DNA of 64,000 nt from Microlunatus phosphovorus NM-1 (lineage in GTDB: Bacteria > Actinomycetota > Actinomycetes > Propionibacteriales > Propionibacteriaceae). This document shows positions 17,874 through 31,079 of this stretch, piece by piece. The first letter of the stretch is position 1; every line of letters starts with the position of its first letter. Both the position numbers and the translations under genes were made by a program. The stretch is from positions 4,960,001 to 5,024,000 of the forward strand of contig NC_015635.1 of the NCBI RefSeq assembly GCF_000270245.1, given 5' to 3'. The notes beneath the pieces are model-generated. The model was not told where the DNA came from. It saw nothing but the letters and a program-made list of their open reading frames with translations, and made no database searches.

Positions 17874-20549
17874 ATGTCTGCTCTGGACGGCAGGGCGCCG
17901 TCCCGGGTCCCGGTGCCGACGGCCAAGTTGGCCATTCCTCGGCCCTTGGATCGTGGGGTCCGGCGCGACAGGCTGCTCGGGGTCCTCGACGCCGCCACCG
18001 TTGATCAGGTCCTGCTGCTCAGTGCACCGGCGGGGCACGGCAAGACGAGCCTGGTGGCCGAGTGGTGCAACCGCACCCCGGAGCGGACGGCGTGGGTGTC
18101 GCTCGATCGAGCCGACAGATCCGAGACTGCCCTGTGGGCAACGATCCTCGCCTCGCTCGGTGCGTGCGCCGCGGTGTCGGCAGACAGCCCGGTGCGCCTC
18201 CTCGACCCGCCCGGCGACGCCGCCGCCGTACTCGCGTTCGCGGAGCGGCTGACCGGGGGTCTCGCCCGGCTGCAGGCCCCGGTCCGACTCGTACTCGACG
18301 ACCTGCACGTGTTGGCCGGGAGCGAGGCGATGAATGTCGTGGAGTCGCTGCTGAGCTACCTGCCGAACGGACTGCAGATCATCCTGGCAACCCGTAGCGA
18401 TCCCAGGTTGCCGTTGGCGCGCTGGCGAGTGTCCGGTCGGCTGGTGGAGGTGCGCAGCGACCGGCTGGCTTTCACGAAGGCCGAGGCCCGTGACCTCGTC
18501 GAGCGGAGCGGTCTGCGGCTACGAGACGATCAGCTCACCACCCTGGTGGAACAGACCGGCGGCTGGGCGGCCGGCCTGCGGCTGGCCACCATGTCGCTCG
18601 CGTCGACCGATGACCCTGACGGTTTCCTCACCGATCTGGCCGGCAACGACCGGGCGATCGCCGACTATCTGGTCAGCGAGGTGCTCTCCCGGCTGCCCAC
18701 CGAGGCCGGGTCGATGCTGCGCCGACTGAGTATCTGTGACCAGCTCTCTGCCTCGCTGGCCGAGGCACTGACCGGCACCTCGGAAGCCGTCGAGCTGCTG
18801 ACCGCACTCGAACGGGAATCCTCGCTCGTGGTCAGCCATGGCTCGGGACGGCAGTGGTTCCGCATTCATCCGCTGCTCCGGGCGCACCTGAAGGCTGACC
18901 TGCACCGCTGCGATCCCCGCTTGAAGGAGCAGCTGTACGCCGTTGCAGCCCGGTGGTACGCCGCCGACGGCGACCCCGCTGCAGGGCTGCGCTGCGCCGC
19001 GCACGTCAGCGATCCAGCGGTCAGCTCGGCCATCGTGCACGAGCACGCGTTGACCCTGCTCGGTGAGGGCCAGTTCGACGTCCTTCGGGACGCCTGGCGA
19101 CGGTATCCGACCGAGGCGCTGGACGCCGAGCCCACCGTGGCGCTCGTCCTCGCTCTGGCCTTCCTCGACGCCGGCGAGGCGACCATCGCGGCAGAGCTGG
19201 CCAAGCGCGCCGACCGCCGGCTGGCTCGGCGCACGGACGACGACGAGCGCGTCGCCGCTACCCACCGTTGGCTTCGCGCTCTGGTGCGGGTCCGCCTCAC
19301 GTGGCTGTCGGGCGAGCTGGACCACGTCCCGATGCCTGAACCCGACACTCAGGATCTGCCGCTTGACCTCAACCTGCCGTCGGAGCTCGCTCTCAGCCGC
19401 CTCACCACAGCTCTCGCCAGCGCCGCTGGCGGCGATCTCGACGAGGCGCGCCGCCATGCGACCTCGTCCCTGCGGGCCGCCGAGCTCGGCGACCAGCCGT
19501 ACGTGGCAGCCCAGGCAACGGTGATCTTGGCCGTGGTCGCTGTGGCTCGCGGCGAGTTGCAGGAAGCCGGCGCACTCGCCGCCCGCGCCGACGCGTCGGC
19601 ACCCGAGTCGCAGTGGTCCGGCACGGCCGAGCAGTCGGTGACCTCGGGCATCCGCTGCTACAGCGCACTGATGGCCGGCGATCCGGTCCAAGCCATCTCC
19701 CTGGCCGCTCCGTCGATCCGTTTCCACGCCGGCGAGCTCGCCGCCCAGCAGCCGACGGCCGCGCTGGCCACGATGGTCGTGGCGGTGGCGCGGCACGACC
19801 TCGGCGACCATGACGACTCGGCCCTCGCCGCGCTTCGCGAGATCCGGGCGAGAATTCCCTCCGATCCGCTCAGTCGCAAGGTTCTCGCTGTCGGATCTCT
19901 GTGGGAGCAGGAGATCTCCCTGGCACTCGGCCAGGCTGAACGGGCCCGAGAAGTGCTGCAGGCCATGCGGTCGACACTGGGATCGACCGGTGATGTGGCC
20001 TATCTGCGTGCCTGCGCCGCAATCGCCCGAGGTCGCCACGATGCCGGGCGGGAGTTGCTCGACTCGATCATCGACGGTCGACACGCGCCCCTGGCCGAGT
20101 GGGTCGAGGTCGCCTGCCGGGTCCAGCTGGCGTCCTTGGGTCTGCGGCTGCGACGCCGGGCCGAAGCGCGCGTCCTGCTGAGAGAAGCGCTCGAGCTGGC
20201 AGCCGGCCAGGGAGCGCTACGTCCCTTGATCATCGCGCCCGAACCGGTGATCGAGCTGCTCGCCGGCGACTCCCAGCTCCTCGGATCCGAGCACGCCGAG
20301 CTGATCAGGACCGTACTGGGACTGCGACCGGCGGAGCGGCAGCGCGGCGGGCTTCCCCTCACCCCGCGGGAGCTCGAAGTGCTGACCATGCTGCCGAACC
20401 TGTGTTCCGTGTCCGACATCGCTGCCGATCTGTCCGTTTCGGTCAACACGGTCAAGACTCATCTCAAGGCGATCTACGCGAAACTCAGCGTCGACTCGCG
20501 ACGCAAGGCGATCGAGGTCGGACGACGCCATGGTTACCTCGTCCCCTGA
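17874..20549 (+). CDS. LuxR-family regulator with MalT-like ATPase and repeat domain
   Basis: Large ATP-dependent transcription regulator (891 aa). Walker A APAGHGKTS at residues 51-59, Walker B RLVLDDLH near 140, an extended alpha-helical repeat region (roughly 330-800), and a C-terminal LuxR helix-turn-helix: LTPRELEVLTMLPNL then NTVKTHLKAIYAKL. This is the MalT/LAL architecture; the inducer and targets are unknown. ATG 17874 is preferred to GTG 17865 because TACAGT (17861-17866) sits 7 bases before it, as in leaderless genes. The gene stands alone; three hairpin repeats follow the stop. Confidence 0.85.
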   Translation: MSALDGRAPSRVPVPTAKLAIPRPLDRGVRRDRLLGVLDAATVDQVLLLSAPAGHGKTSLVAEWCNRTPERTAWVSLDRADRSETALWATILASLGACAAVSADSPVRLLDPPGDAAAVLAFAERLTGGLARLQAPVRLVLDDLHVLAGSEAMNVVESLLSYLPNGLQIILATRSDPRLPLARWRVSGRLVEVRSDRLAFTKAEARDLVERSGLRLRDDQLTTLVEQTGGWAAGLRLATMSLASTDDPDGFLTDLAGNDRAIADYLVSEVLSRLPTEAGSMLRRLSICDQLSASLAEALTGTSEAVELLTALERESSLVVSHGSGRQWFRIHPLLRAHLKADLHRCDPRLKEQLYAVAARWYAADGDPAAGLRCAAHVSDPAVSSAIVHEHALTLLGEGQFDVLRDAWRRYPTEALDAEPTVALVLALAFLDAGEATIAAELAKRADRRLARRTDDDERVAATHRWLRALVRVRLTWLSGELDHVPMPEPDTQDLPLDLNLPSELALSRLTTALASAAGGDLDEARRHATSSLRAAELGDQPYVAAQATVILAVVAVARGELQEAGALAARADASAPESQWSGTAEQSVTSGIRCYSALMAGDPVQAISLAAPSIRFHAGELAAQQPTAALATMVVAVARHDLGDHDDSALAALREIRARIPSDPLSRKVLAVGSLWEQEISLALGQAERAREVLQAMRSTLGSTGDVAYLRACAAIARGRHDAGRELLDSIIDGRHAPLAEWVEVACRVQLASLGLRLRRRAEARVLLREALELAAGQGALRPLIIAPEPVIELLAGDSQLLGSEHAELIRTVLGLRPAERQRGGLPLTPRELEVLTMLPNLCSVSDIAADLSVSVNTVKTHLKAIYAKLSVDSRRKAIEVGRRHGYLVP

Positions 20550-20949
20550 CGACTCCCATCGCGAGCGGCCGTGAGGCGGAGCGGGGGCTCTGTCTGGACT
20601 GAGGAGCGAGCAAACACGCTCTTCGTTTGCGAACGACGAAGGAAGACAGAGCCCTGGGAGCGCACCCGAACAGCGAGTCGACGACTCCCGTCGCGAGCGG
20701 CCGTGAGACGGAGCGAGGGCTCCGTCTGGACCGACGAGGGAGCAAGACACGCTCTTCGTCGTGCGAGCGAGGAAGGAAGGCGGAGTCCTGGGAGCGCAGT
20801 CGAACAGCGAGCGACGACTCCCGTCGCGAGCGGCCGTGAGGCGGAGCGAGGGCTCTGTCTGGACTGAGGAGCGAGCAAACACGCTGTTCGTTTGCGAACG
20901 ACGAAGGAAGACAGAGCCCTGGGAGCGCAGTCGAACAGCGAGCGACGAC
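20548..20949. repeat. Three tandem ~132-bp hairpin repeats, family B
   Basis: Units begin at 20548, 20680 and 20813, each with GACGACTCCC. Each holds an outer stem (GGGCTCTGTCT with AGACAGAGCCC in units 1 and 3; GGGCTCCGTCT with AGGCGGAGTCC in unit 2), an inner stem (GCAAAC with GTTTGC in units 1 and 3) and a loop ACGCTCTTC (ACGCTGTTC in unit 3). A fourth copy with different arms lies at 36486-36640. The changed arms still pair, so the folded form appears to be kept. No gene is supported between 20550 and 21023. Confidence 0.8.
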
Positions 20950-20956
20950 AAACACA

Positions 20957-20984
20957 GAGGCGGCCCCCAGCTGGGGACCGCCTC
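20957..20984 (-). terminator. groEL terminator
   Basis: Stem GAGGCGG and CCCCAG with their complements, mirrored across 20970/20971 with one mismatch. Read on the minus strand it follows the groEL stop and is followed by TGTGTTTG. Confidence 0.7.
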
Positions 20985-21023
20985 CGGTTGTTGCTCGATA
21001 GCCGAGCGGGTCAGAACCTCAGA

Positions 21024-22821
<1,798 letters not shown>

Positions 22822-22829
22822 CACCATGT

Positions 22830-22856
22830 TTAGCACTCTGGCATGGCGAGTGCAAA
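22830..22856. promoter_or_regulatory. CIRCE operator 2 (HrcA site)
   Basis: TTAGCACTC, 9 bases, GAGTGCAAA: one mismatch from consensus in the last arm. It starts 9 bp after the first site, and lies ~55-80 bp upstream of the glgP start. Confidence 0.82.
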
Positions 22857-22909
22857 CATATCGAGTGCCGGATGACACGAGAGAGGCCGGACGACGCTAC
22901 CGTTACCCC

Positions 22910-25510
<2,601 letters not shown>

Positions 25511-25548
25511 TCGATCCTGCTCTGGACCGGTCCGGGATCACTTCCGGG

Positions 25549-25650
25549 CCGGTTCGGGCCGGTTCCGGGCCGGTTCGGGTCGATTCCCGGCCGGTTCGGG
25601 TCGATTCCCGGCCGGTTCGGATCGATTCCCGGCCGGTTCGGGTCAGCTCC
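25549..25650. repeat. 21-bp tandem repeat
   Basis: Four units with period 21 starting at 25570, 25591, 25612 and 25633, core CCGGTTCGGGTCGATTC, after two shorter degenerate copies. The array follows glgP. It yields a seven-residue repeat in either strand but no credible gene. Confidence 0.8.
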
Positions 25651-25662
25651 CCACCTCTCTTT

Positions 25663-25738
25663 CCCACTTCGCACCACCTGATGCGACTGCGCACCAGGCA
25701 CGCATGGTGCGCCGCGACAGCAAATGGTGCGAAGCCGG
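25663..25738. repeat. Family D inverted repeat, copy at 25.7 kb
   Basis: CCCACTTCGCACCA (25663-25676) pairs with TGGTGCGAAG (25725-25734) followed by a further GGGG after two bases. Another GGTGCGAGGT half lies at about 25755. Confidence 0.6.
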
Positions 25739-25949
25739 GGAAGTCGATAAATGGTGCGAGGTCGATGCGGGATCTCGGCGGTCGGTGGTGGAGGCGGGTG
25801 CAGGTAGGTCCCTTTCGGCCCACGCCCTCGGCGCAGGTCCCCGCGAGAAGGAGGTTTGGCACCTGATTCGGCCGTGAACAGGTGCCTTGCCTCCTTCTCG
25901 ATCAACGATCCCACCCGACAGAGCCAGAAGTCGCCGCTCCGGCGCCTAT

Positions 25950-26230
25950 CTCTGGCCCCGCGGCGCGAACCGTACGCCGCACACGCCCGCTCAACGACCG
26001 TCCGTAGCCCCGCGGCGCAAGACGTACGCCGCACACACCCGGTCAGCGACCGTCCATGGCCCCGCGGCGCAAGACGTACGCCGCACACACCCGCTCAACG
26101 AGCGTCCATGGCCCCGCGGCGCAAAACGTACGCCACGCACGCGCAACTGGTGATCGTCGGTGGCCCGGCGGCGCAAAACGACTCAGCATCCCGTCAGAGC
26201 CGCGTACATCTCTGACCCGGCGGCGCCAGC
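25950..26230. repeat. 52-bp tandem repeat array
   Basis: Six units with exact 52-bp spacing; the CCC(C) before GCGGCGC falls at 25956, 26008, 26060, 26112, 26164 and 26216. Consensus core TGGCCCCGCGGCGCAARACG then TACGCCGCACA. The outer units are more diverged. Related units lie at 10566-10680. With its neighbours it fills the 0.9-kb gene-free stretch 25511-26422. Confidence 0.85.
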
Positions 26231-26264
26231 CGGACCGGCGACCGCAGGTCACACCACCCCAATC

Positions 26265-26338
26265 CCCACTTCGCACCAACTGCCCTCTTCGCACCCCGTA
26301 CACGTGGGGCGCAGTACATCCAGCTGGTGCGAAGTGGG
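26265..26338. repeat. Family D inverted repeat, copy at 26.3 kb
   Basis: CCCACTTCGCACCA (26265-26278) and its exact complement (26325-26338) around 46 bases. The same 14-base arm occurs at 25663. Confidence 0.7.
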
Positions 26339-26422
26339 AGTAGGCCCAGTGGGAGTAGGCCCAGTCAGTAGCCCCAGCAGCTCAGCCGACCGAGTGGCAT
26401 TGATTGGGTCCATAGTTCGGGA

Positions 26423-27937
26423 ATGCAATCGACCGGCCGCGGGTTGGCATCAGTCATGGCGCAACAGCAGGCGAGCCGGGTGAGCCGGGCCGAGGTCGGA
26501 TTACGGTCCACCCGTGGCCCGATCCTGTTGTCGATGATGCTCAGCGTCGGGCTGGTGGCGATCGACTCGACCATCCTCGCGACGGCCGTTCCCTCGATCG
26601 TCCGCGACCTCGGCGGCTTCCACCAGTTCCCCTGGCTGTTCTCGATCTTCCTGCTGGCACAGGCGGTCTCCGTGCCGATCTATGCCAAGTTCTCCGACCA
26701 GTACGGCCGCAAGCCGATCATGCTGATCGGCGTCGGGCTGTTCCTGCTCGGATCCATCCTGTCCGGTCTGGCCTGGAGCATGCCGGCCCTGATCGCCTTC
26801 CGCGGCATCCAGGGACTCGGCGCCGGTGCGATCATGCCCACCTCGATGACCATCGTCGGCGACCTCTACACACTCGCCGAGCGGGCGACCGTCCAGGGCT
26901 ACGTGGCCAGTGTGTGGGCCATCTCCGCGGTCGTCGGTCCGGCACTCGGCGGCATCTTCGTCGAGACACTGAACTGGCGCTGGATCTTCTTCGTCAACAT
27001 CCCCCTGGCGCTGTTCGCCGGCTGGACCCTGCTGCGGCGCTTCCACGAGGACATCGAGCACGTACGCCACCGCATCGACTTCGCCGGCGCGATCGTGCTG
27101 ACCGCCGGATCATCGTTGCTCATCCTCGGCCTACTGGAGGGTGGCGTGCTCTGGCCGTGGCGCTCACTTGCGAGCGTCGTCGTACTCGGCGGAGGCACCC
27201 TGCTGCTGATCACGTTCGCGCTCATCGAGCGGCGGGCCAGCGAACCGATCATCCCCGGCTGGGTCTTCCGGTCCCGGCTGTTCAACACCACCAACCTGGT
27301 CAGCCTCGCCGTCGGGGCGATCGTCGTCGGCCTCACCTCGTATGTCCCGCTTTATGTCCAGGGCGTGCTCGGCCACAACGCGCTGGTCGGCGGCTTCGCC
27401 GTCGCGGCTCTGACGATCGGATGGCCGATCGCCGCGTCGACCGCAGGCCGGGTCTATCTGCGGATCGGTTTTCGCTCGACCGGGCTGATCGGCGCCGTGG
27501 TGGCTCTGGTAGGTCTCGGTCTGCTCGCGACGCTGGCCGTCGACTCATCTGTCTGGTTGGTCGCGACGACCTGTTTCGTCATCGGGCTGGGCATGGGCTG
27601 GATCGCGAGCCCAACCCTGATCGCGGCCCAGTCGGAGGCGGAGTGGCAGGTCCGCGGCGTGGTGACGGGGACGAACATGTTCGCCCGCTCGATGGGGTCG
27701 GCAGTCGGGATCGCTGTCTTCGGCGCACTCGCCAATGCCGCCCTGGTCGGCGCCGGCGGAGCCGGTGGATCCGGTGACCACGGCGGGATCAGCATCGACG
27801 GGGTCGCTGCCGGTCAGCTGTTCGACGCCCTGCATCAGGTGTTCATCGCCTCGGCCGTCGTCGCCGTGGTCATGCTCATCGGCATCGCGCTGATGCCACG
27901 CAAGCCCACCGAGCATCAACTGCTGCCGCGGCGCTGA
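26423..27937 (+). CDS. MFS multidrug exporter, DHA2 (EmrB/QacA) family
   Basis: Proton-driven drug efflux protein (504 aa) with about 14 hydrophobic segments. Family features: the early VAIDSTILATAVPSIVRDL (Asp in helix 1), KFSDQYGRKPIMLIGV loop, RGIQGLGAGAIMPTSM and the antiporter motif VVGPALGGIFVE. ATG 26423 has CATAGT six bases before it; ATG 26456 is an alternative. No regulator is adjacent, and the substrate cannot be told from sequence. Confidence 0.88.
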   Translation: MQSTGRGLASVMAQQQASRVSRAEVGLRSTRGPILLSMMLSVGLVAIDSTILATAVPSIVRDLGGFHQFPWLFSIFLLAQAVSVPIYAKFSDQYGRKPIMLIGVGLFLLGSILSGLAWSMPALIAFRGIQGLGAGAIMPTSMTIVGDLYTLAERATVQGYVASVWAISAVVGPALGGIFVETLNWRWIFFVNIPLALFAGWTLLRRFHEDIEHVRHRIDFAGAIVLTAGSSLLILGLLEGGVLWPWRSLASVVVLGGGTLLLITFALIERRASEPIIPGWVFRSRLFNTTNLVSLAVGAIVVGLTSYVPLYVQGVLGHNALVGGFAVAALTIGWPIAASTAGRVYLRIGFRSTGLIGAVVALVGLGLLATLAVDSSVWLVATTCFVIGLGMGWIASPTLIAAQSEAEWQVRGVVTGTNMFARSMGSAVGIAVFGALANAALVGAGGAGGSGDHGGISIDGVAAGQLFDALHQVFIASAVVAVVMLIGIALMPRKPTEHQLLPRR

Positions 27938-27979
27938 CCCCGCACCAGCTCTCCACCGGCCGGCGGGCAAGATGAGCGG

Positions 27980-29434
27980 GTGACCTGGGTCGACAGCTCG
28001 CAGCCACTGCCAGACCCCTGCGTGGTGGTGCTGGCCGGTGCCGCCGGGTCGGGCAAGTCGACCTGGGCAGCGGCCCACTACGCCCGGGGCGAGATCGTCT
28101 CCACCGATGCGCTGCGGGCGGCCGTCGGCACCGGGCCGGCCGACCTCGATGCCTCCGCCGACGCATTCGCGGTCGCCGACCTGGTGATCGACGCCCGACT
28201 CCGCCGCGGCCTGACCACGGTGATCGACACCCTCGGCCTGGAGCCGGGCCGCCGGGTCGACTATCTCGATCGAGCCCGAGCCGCCGGGCTGGCCACGGCC
28301 CTGGTCATCCTCGACGCCCCGGCCCGGCTGTGCCGGATCCGCAACGCCGAACGCGACCGGCCCGTGCCGGCGGAGGCGCTCACCGGCCAGCTTCGCCGGG
28401 TCCGCGAGCTCAGGGCCCAAGCCAACTCCGAAGGTTGGGACCGGGTCGTCGTGCTGACCGCCGCCGACGCGCCGGCCGCGCCGCGGACCGCCCCGGTCTC
28501 CATCTCCGCCGCCGAGCAGGGTCGAACACACGTGATCCTCCAGCTCTCCCGCTTCCCTTGGGGCAAGGACCCGGCCCGCTGGCTGCGGCAGGTCGCCGAG
28601 ACCGCCGACCAGGTCGGGTTCGCCGGGATCGCCCTGATGGACCACCTGATCCAGATCCCGCAGGTCGACCGGGCCTGGGAGGCTATTCCGGAGCCGTGGG
28701 TCAGCCTTGGGCTGTTGGCCGGCCTGGACACCGCGTTGCGGCTCGGCACGCTCGTCTCACCGGTCACGCTCCGGCCCGCCGGGGTGATCGCCAAGGCCGC
28801 CGCCACCCTTGATGCGCTCAGCGGCGGCCGGGCGTTCTGCGGGCTGGGCGCGGGCTGGTGGCAGCGGGAGCATGCCGCGTACGGGATCGAGTTCCCGGCC
28901 GCGAGGCAGCGCCTCGATCGGCTGGCGGCGACGGTGGAGACCCTGCGCGCCCTGTGGGCGGCCGGCACCAAGCCCTACCAGGGTCGAGGTGTCGGCCTGC
29001 CGGAGACGACCTGCTATCCCCGACCGGTCGGCCCGCTGCCGATCATCGTCGGCGGAGGCGGCGAACGCCGTACGCTGCGGATCGCCGCCGAGCTGGCCGA
29101 CGGCTGCAACCTGCGGACCGACGACGCGCTGCCCCGCAAGATCGAGGTGTTCACCGGCTACCGCGAGGCGGCCGGCCGGGAGTCGGCGATCACGGTGCTC
29201 GATCTACCGCTGATCGGTCGTGACCGAGACGACGTCGCCCGCCGGGTCGAGCGGGTCCGAGGCCGGCTGAGCGCGCAGGCATACGCGGCCCGTCACCCGG
29301 TCGGCACCGCGCAGGCTCACCGCCGCCGCTACGCCGAGCTGGCCGGGCTCGGGGTCGAGACGATCTTCCTGGCGCTGCCCGATCTCGACCGGGCGAGCGA
29401 TCTCGAGGTGTGCGCGCCGCTGCTTGCGGACTGA
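27980..29434 (+). CDS. P-loop kinase / luciferase-like monooxygenase fusion
   Basis: A 484-aa two-domain protein. Residues ~12-165 are a P-loop kinase of the polynucleotide-kinase/zeta type: GAAGSGKST (20-28), VSTDALR, VIDTLGLEPGRR and the lid-like RIRNAERDRPVP. Residues ~183-484 are a luciferase-like (LLM) flavin or F420 oxidoreductase: ILQLSRFPWG, GLGAGWWQREHAAYGIEFP, PIIVGGGGERRTLRIAAE. Such monooxygenases usually stand alone. The link suggests phosphorylation of, or NTP-gated action on, the same substrate, but neither substrate is known. GTG 27980 is the start; CAAGAT lies six bases before it. Confidence 0.82.
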   Translation: MTWVDSSQPLPDPCVVVLAGAAGSGKSTWAAAHYARGEIVSTDALRAAVGTGPADLDASADAFAVADLVIDARLRRGLTTVIDTLGLEPGRRVDYLDRARAAGLATALVILDAPARLCRIRNAERDRPVPAEALTGQLRRVRELRAQANSEGWDRVVVLTAADAPAAPRTAPVSISAAEQGRTHVILQLSRFPWGKDPARWLRQVAETADQVGFAGIALMDHLIQIPQVDRAWEAIPEPWVSLGLLAGLDTALRLGTLVSPVTLRPAGVIAKAAATLDALSGGRAFCGLGAGWWQREHAAYGIEFPAARQRLDRLAATVETLRALWAAGTKPYQGRGVGLPETTCYPRPVGPLPIIVGGGGERRTLRIAAELADGCNLRTDDALPRKIEVFTGYREAAGRESAITVLDLPLIGRDRDDVARRVERVRGRLSAQAYAARHPVGTAQAHRRRYAELAGLGVETIFLALPDLDRASDLEVCAPLLAD

Positions 29435-29468
29435 GCTCGCCGGCCGGACTCACCGGTGCGCCGACAGC

Positions 29469-30305
29469 TCAGTCGGCGGACAGCTCCTCGTCCTCGTGAG
29501 GCGCCAGTTCGGCGATCAACGGGACCACGTCGGCGATCGAGTCGACCACCCGGGTCGGCCGGTAGGGGAAGCCGGCGACCTGCTCGGCCCGGGTGGAGCC
29601 GGTGAGCACCAGGACCGTACGCAGTCCGGCCTCGATGCCGGCGATGACGTCTGTGTCCATCCGGTCGCCCACCATCACAGTCGACTCGGAGTGGGCGTCA
29701 ATCCGATTGAGCGCCGATCGCATCATCAAGGGATTGGGCTTCCCCACGAAGTACGGCTGCACGCCGGTCGCCCGGGAGATGAGCGCCGCCACCGAGCCGG
29801 TGGCCGGCAGCGAGCCTTCCGGTGACGGACCGGTCACATCCGGGTTGGTGGCGATGAACCTGGCACCCCTCTCGACCAGCCTGATCGCCCTGGTGATCGC
29901 CTCGAAGGAATAGGTGCGGGTCTCCCCCAGCACCACGTAGTCGGGATCGGTCTCAGTCAGGATGAAGCCGGCATTGTGCAATGCCGAGGTCAGGCCGGCC
30001 TCTCCGATCACGTACGCGGAGCCGCCCTGTGCCTGGTCGGCGAGAAACTGCGCGGTGGCCAGCGCCGAGGTCCAGATCGATTCCTCGGGGATGTCGATGC
30101 CGCTGGCCAGCAGCCGCGCCCGCAGATCACGGGCAGTGAAGATCGAGTTGTTGGTGAGCACCAGGAAGCGGCGTCCGTACCGCTCGAGCGTCTCGATGAA
30201 GTCCGCGGCTCCCGGAATGGCTCGTTCCTCACGGACGAGCACTCCGTCCATGTCGGTCAGCCAGCAGGAGACGGAGTGCGGATCGCGGTCACCAAACACA
30301 TTCAT
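29469..30305 (-). CDS. HAD-superfamily phosphatase, NagD-like
   Basis: Cytoplasmic phosphatase (278 aa) of the NagD/4-nitrophenylphosphatase group (HAD subclass IIA). Motif I LTDMDGVLV (nucleophile Asp), motif II VLTNNS, the lysine of YFVGKPNPLM and motif IV MVGDRMDTDVIAG are all present. An upstream in-frame start (30362) adds unrelated residues; ATG 30305 (MNVFGDRD) is chosen. Natural substrate unknown. A GATTCCCCCCGGGGATC-like hairpin lies upstream at about 30334-30350. Confidence 0.88.
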   Translation of the reverse strand: MNVFGDRDPHSVSCWLTDMDGVLVREERAIPGAADFIETLERYGRRFLVLTNNSIFTARDLRARLLASGIDIPEESIWTSALATAQFLADQAQGGSAYVIGEAGLTSALHNAGFILTETDPDYVVLGETRTYSFEAITRAIRLVERGARFIATNPDVTGPSPEGSLPATGSVAALISRATGVQPYFVGKPNPLMMRSALNRIDAHSESTVMVGDRMDTDVIAGIEAGLRTVLVLTGSTRAEQVAGFPYRPTRVVDSIADVVPLIAELAPHEDEELSAD

Positions 30306-30619
30306 GGACCAAACCTGACAGATGAGTGCAAGTGATTCCCCCCGGGGATCGCCCGAGACCACCTGCGCCCTGCGTCCAGGCCGGGAATCCCCCGCCTGCC
30401 ATGTCCACCGAACGGCCTACAGCAACTGGCAAGCAGGACCATCCTGACAGTAATTTTCCGTCAGGAAGGATCTCATAGTCAGGCGCATCGGCTCGCACGA
30501 AATGCCAGTGTCCGGCACCCGCAGAGGAATCCGTTCGCCCAAGGACAGTGACGTCATCTCAGCGTGGATCGGTTCGAAGGTAGGAACCAACCGCTTACCA
30601 GCTATTCCGGAGGAATGAC

Positions 30620-30969
30620 GTGGCACGACGGATTGCGCTCTGGGTCATCCCATCGGCCTCCTCGTCATCCGCATCGTGGGTCTGATCGCAAACGAGGTGG
30701 TGGGCGGCAGGTTCTCGGACTGGTTGCTGGAACGGCGTCAGCGTCGAGCATGGGCACGAATACCAGTGGCCGCATGGCTCGCCATCGCCCTGAGCATCAT
30801 CGTGCTGGTGGGCCGGGAGGCACTTCTCCAGCCGGGCCTCGCCACGGTGGTGCTGCTGACAGCCGTTGCGTCCATGGACGGCTGCCAGATCAAGGGCAGA
30901 TGGGTCAACCTGGCGGTCAGCGGCGTCTTGTTGGCGGCCGTGGTGGTCTACGGGATTCCGCTCGTCTGA
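30620..30969 (+). pseudogene. Small membrane protein with apparent -1 frameshift
   Basis: GTG 30620 is preceded by GGAGGA at the right distance and reads MARRIALWVIP before reaching a TGA at 30683. A -1 shift near 30648 joins it to the next frame: CCC ATC GGC reads PIGLLVIRIVGLIANEVV and continues to VYGIPLV at 30969. Joined, it gives ~117 residues with three or four hydrophobic segments, a natural-looking membrane protein. The 3' part could also start at GTG 30676 (97 aa). There is no classical slippery heptamer, so mutation or sequencing error is likelier than programmed shifting. No family recognised. The 315 bases upstream (30306-30619) show no other gene. Confidence 0.5.
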
Positions 30970-31079
30970 CGATCCGACGGGTCGACATCGGAGGTCTTGT
31001 CCACCAAACGGTGGACAACGGTTTGGCACCAGCAGGCGGGCTACAACAAAATTCAACTAGGGAATGATCCACGTGCGAC

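Noticed and set aside
20571..20940. Small plus-strand genes in the family B repeats
   Set aside because: The repeated short frames follow the repeat unit, lack ribosome sites and are explained by the hairpin structure.
22826..22909. ATG 22826 as glgP start
   Set aside because: It would place the second CIRCE site inside the coding sequence and adds residues foreign to GlgP; GTG 22910 fits better.
25950..26230. Possible CRISPR array
   Set aside because: The full 52-bp unit repeats with scattered changes; there are no unique spacers between constant repeats and no cas genes nearby.
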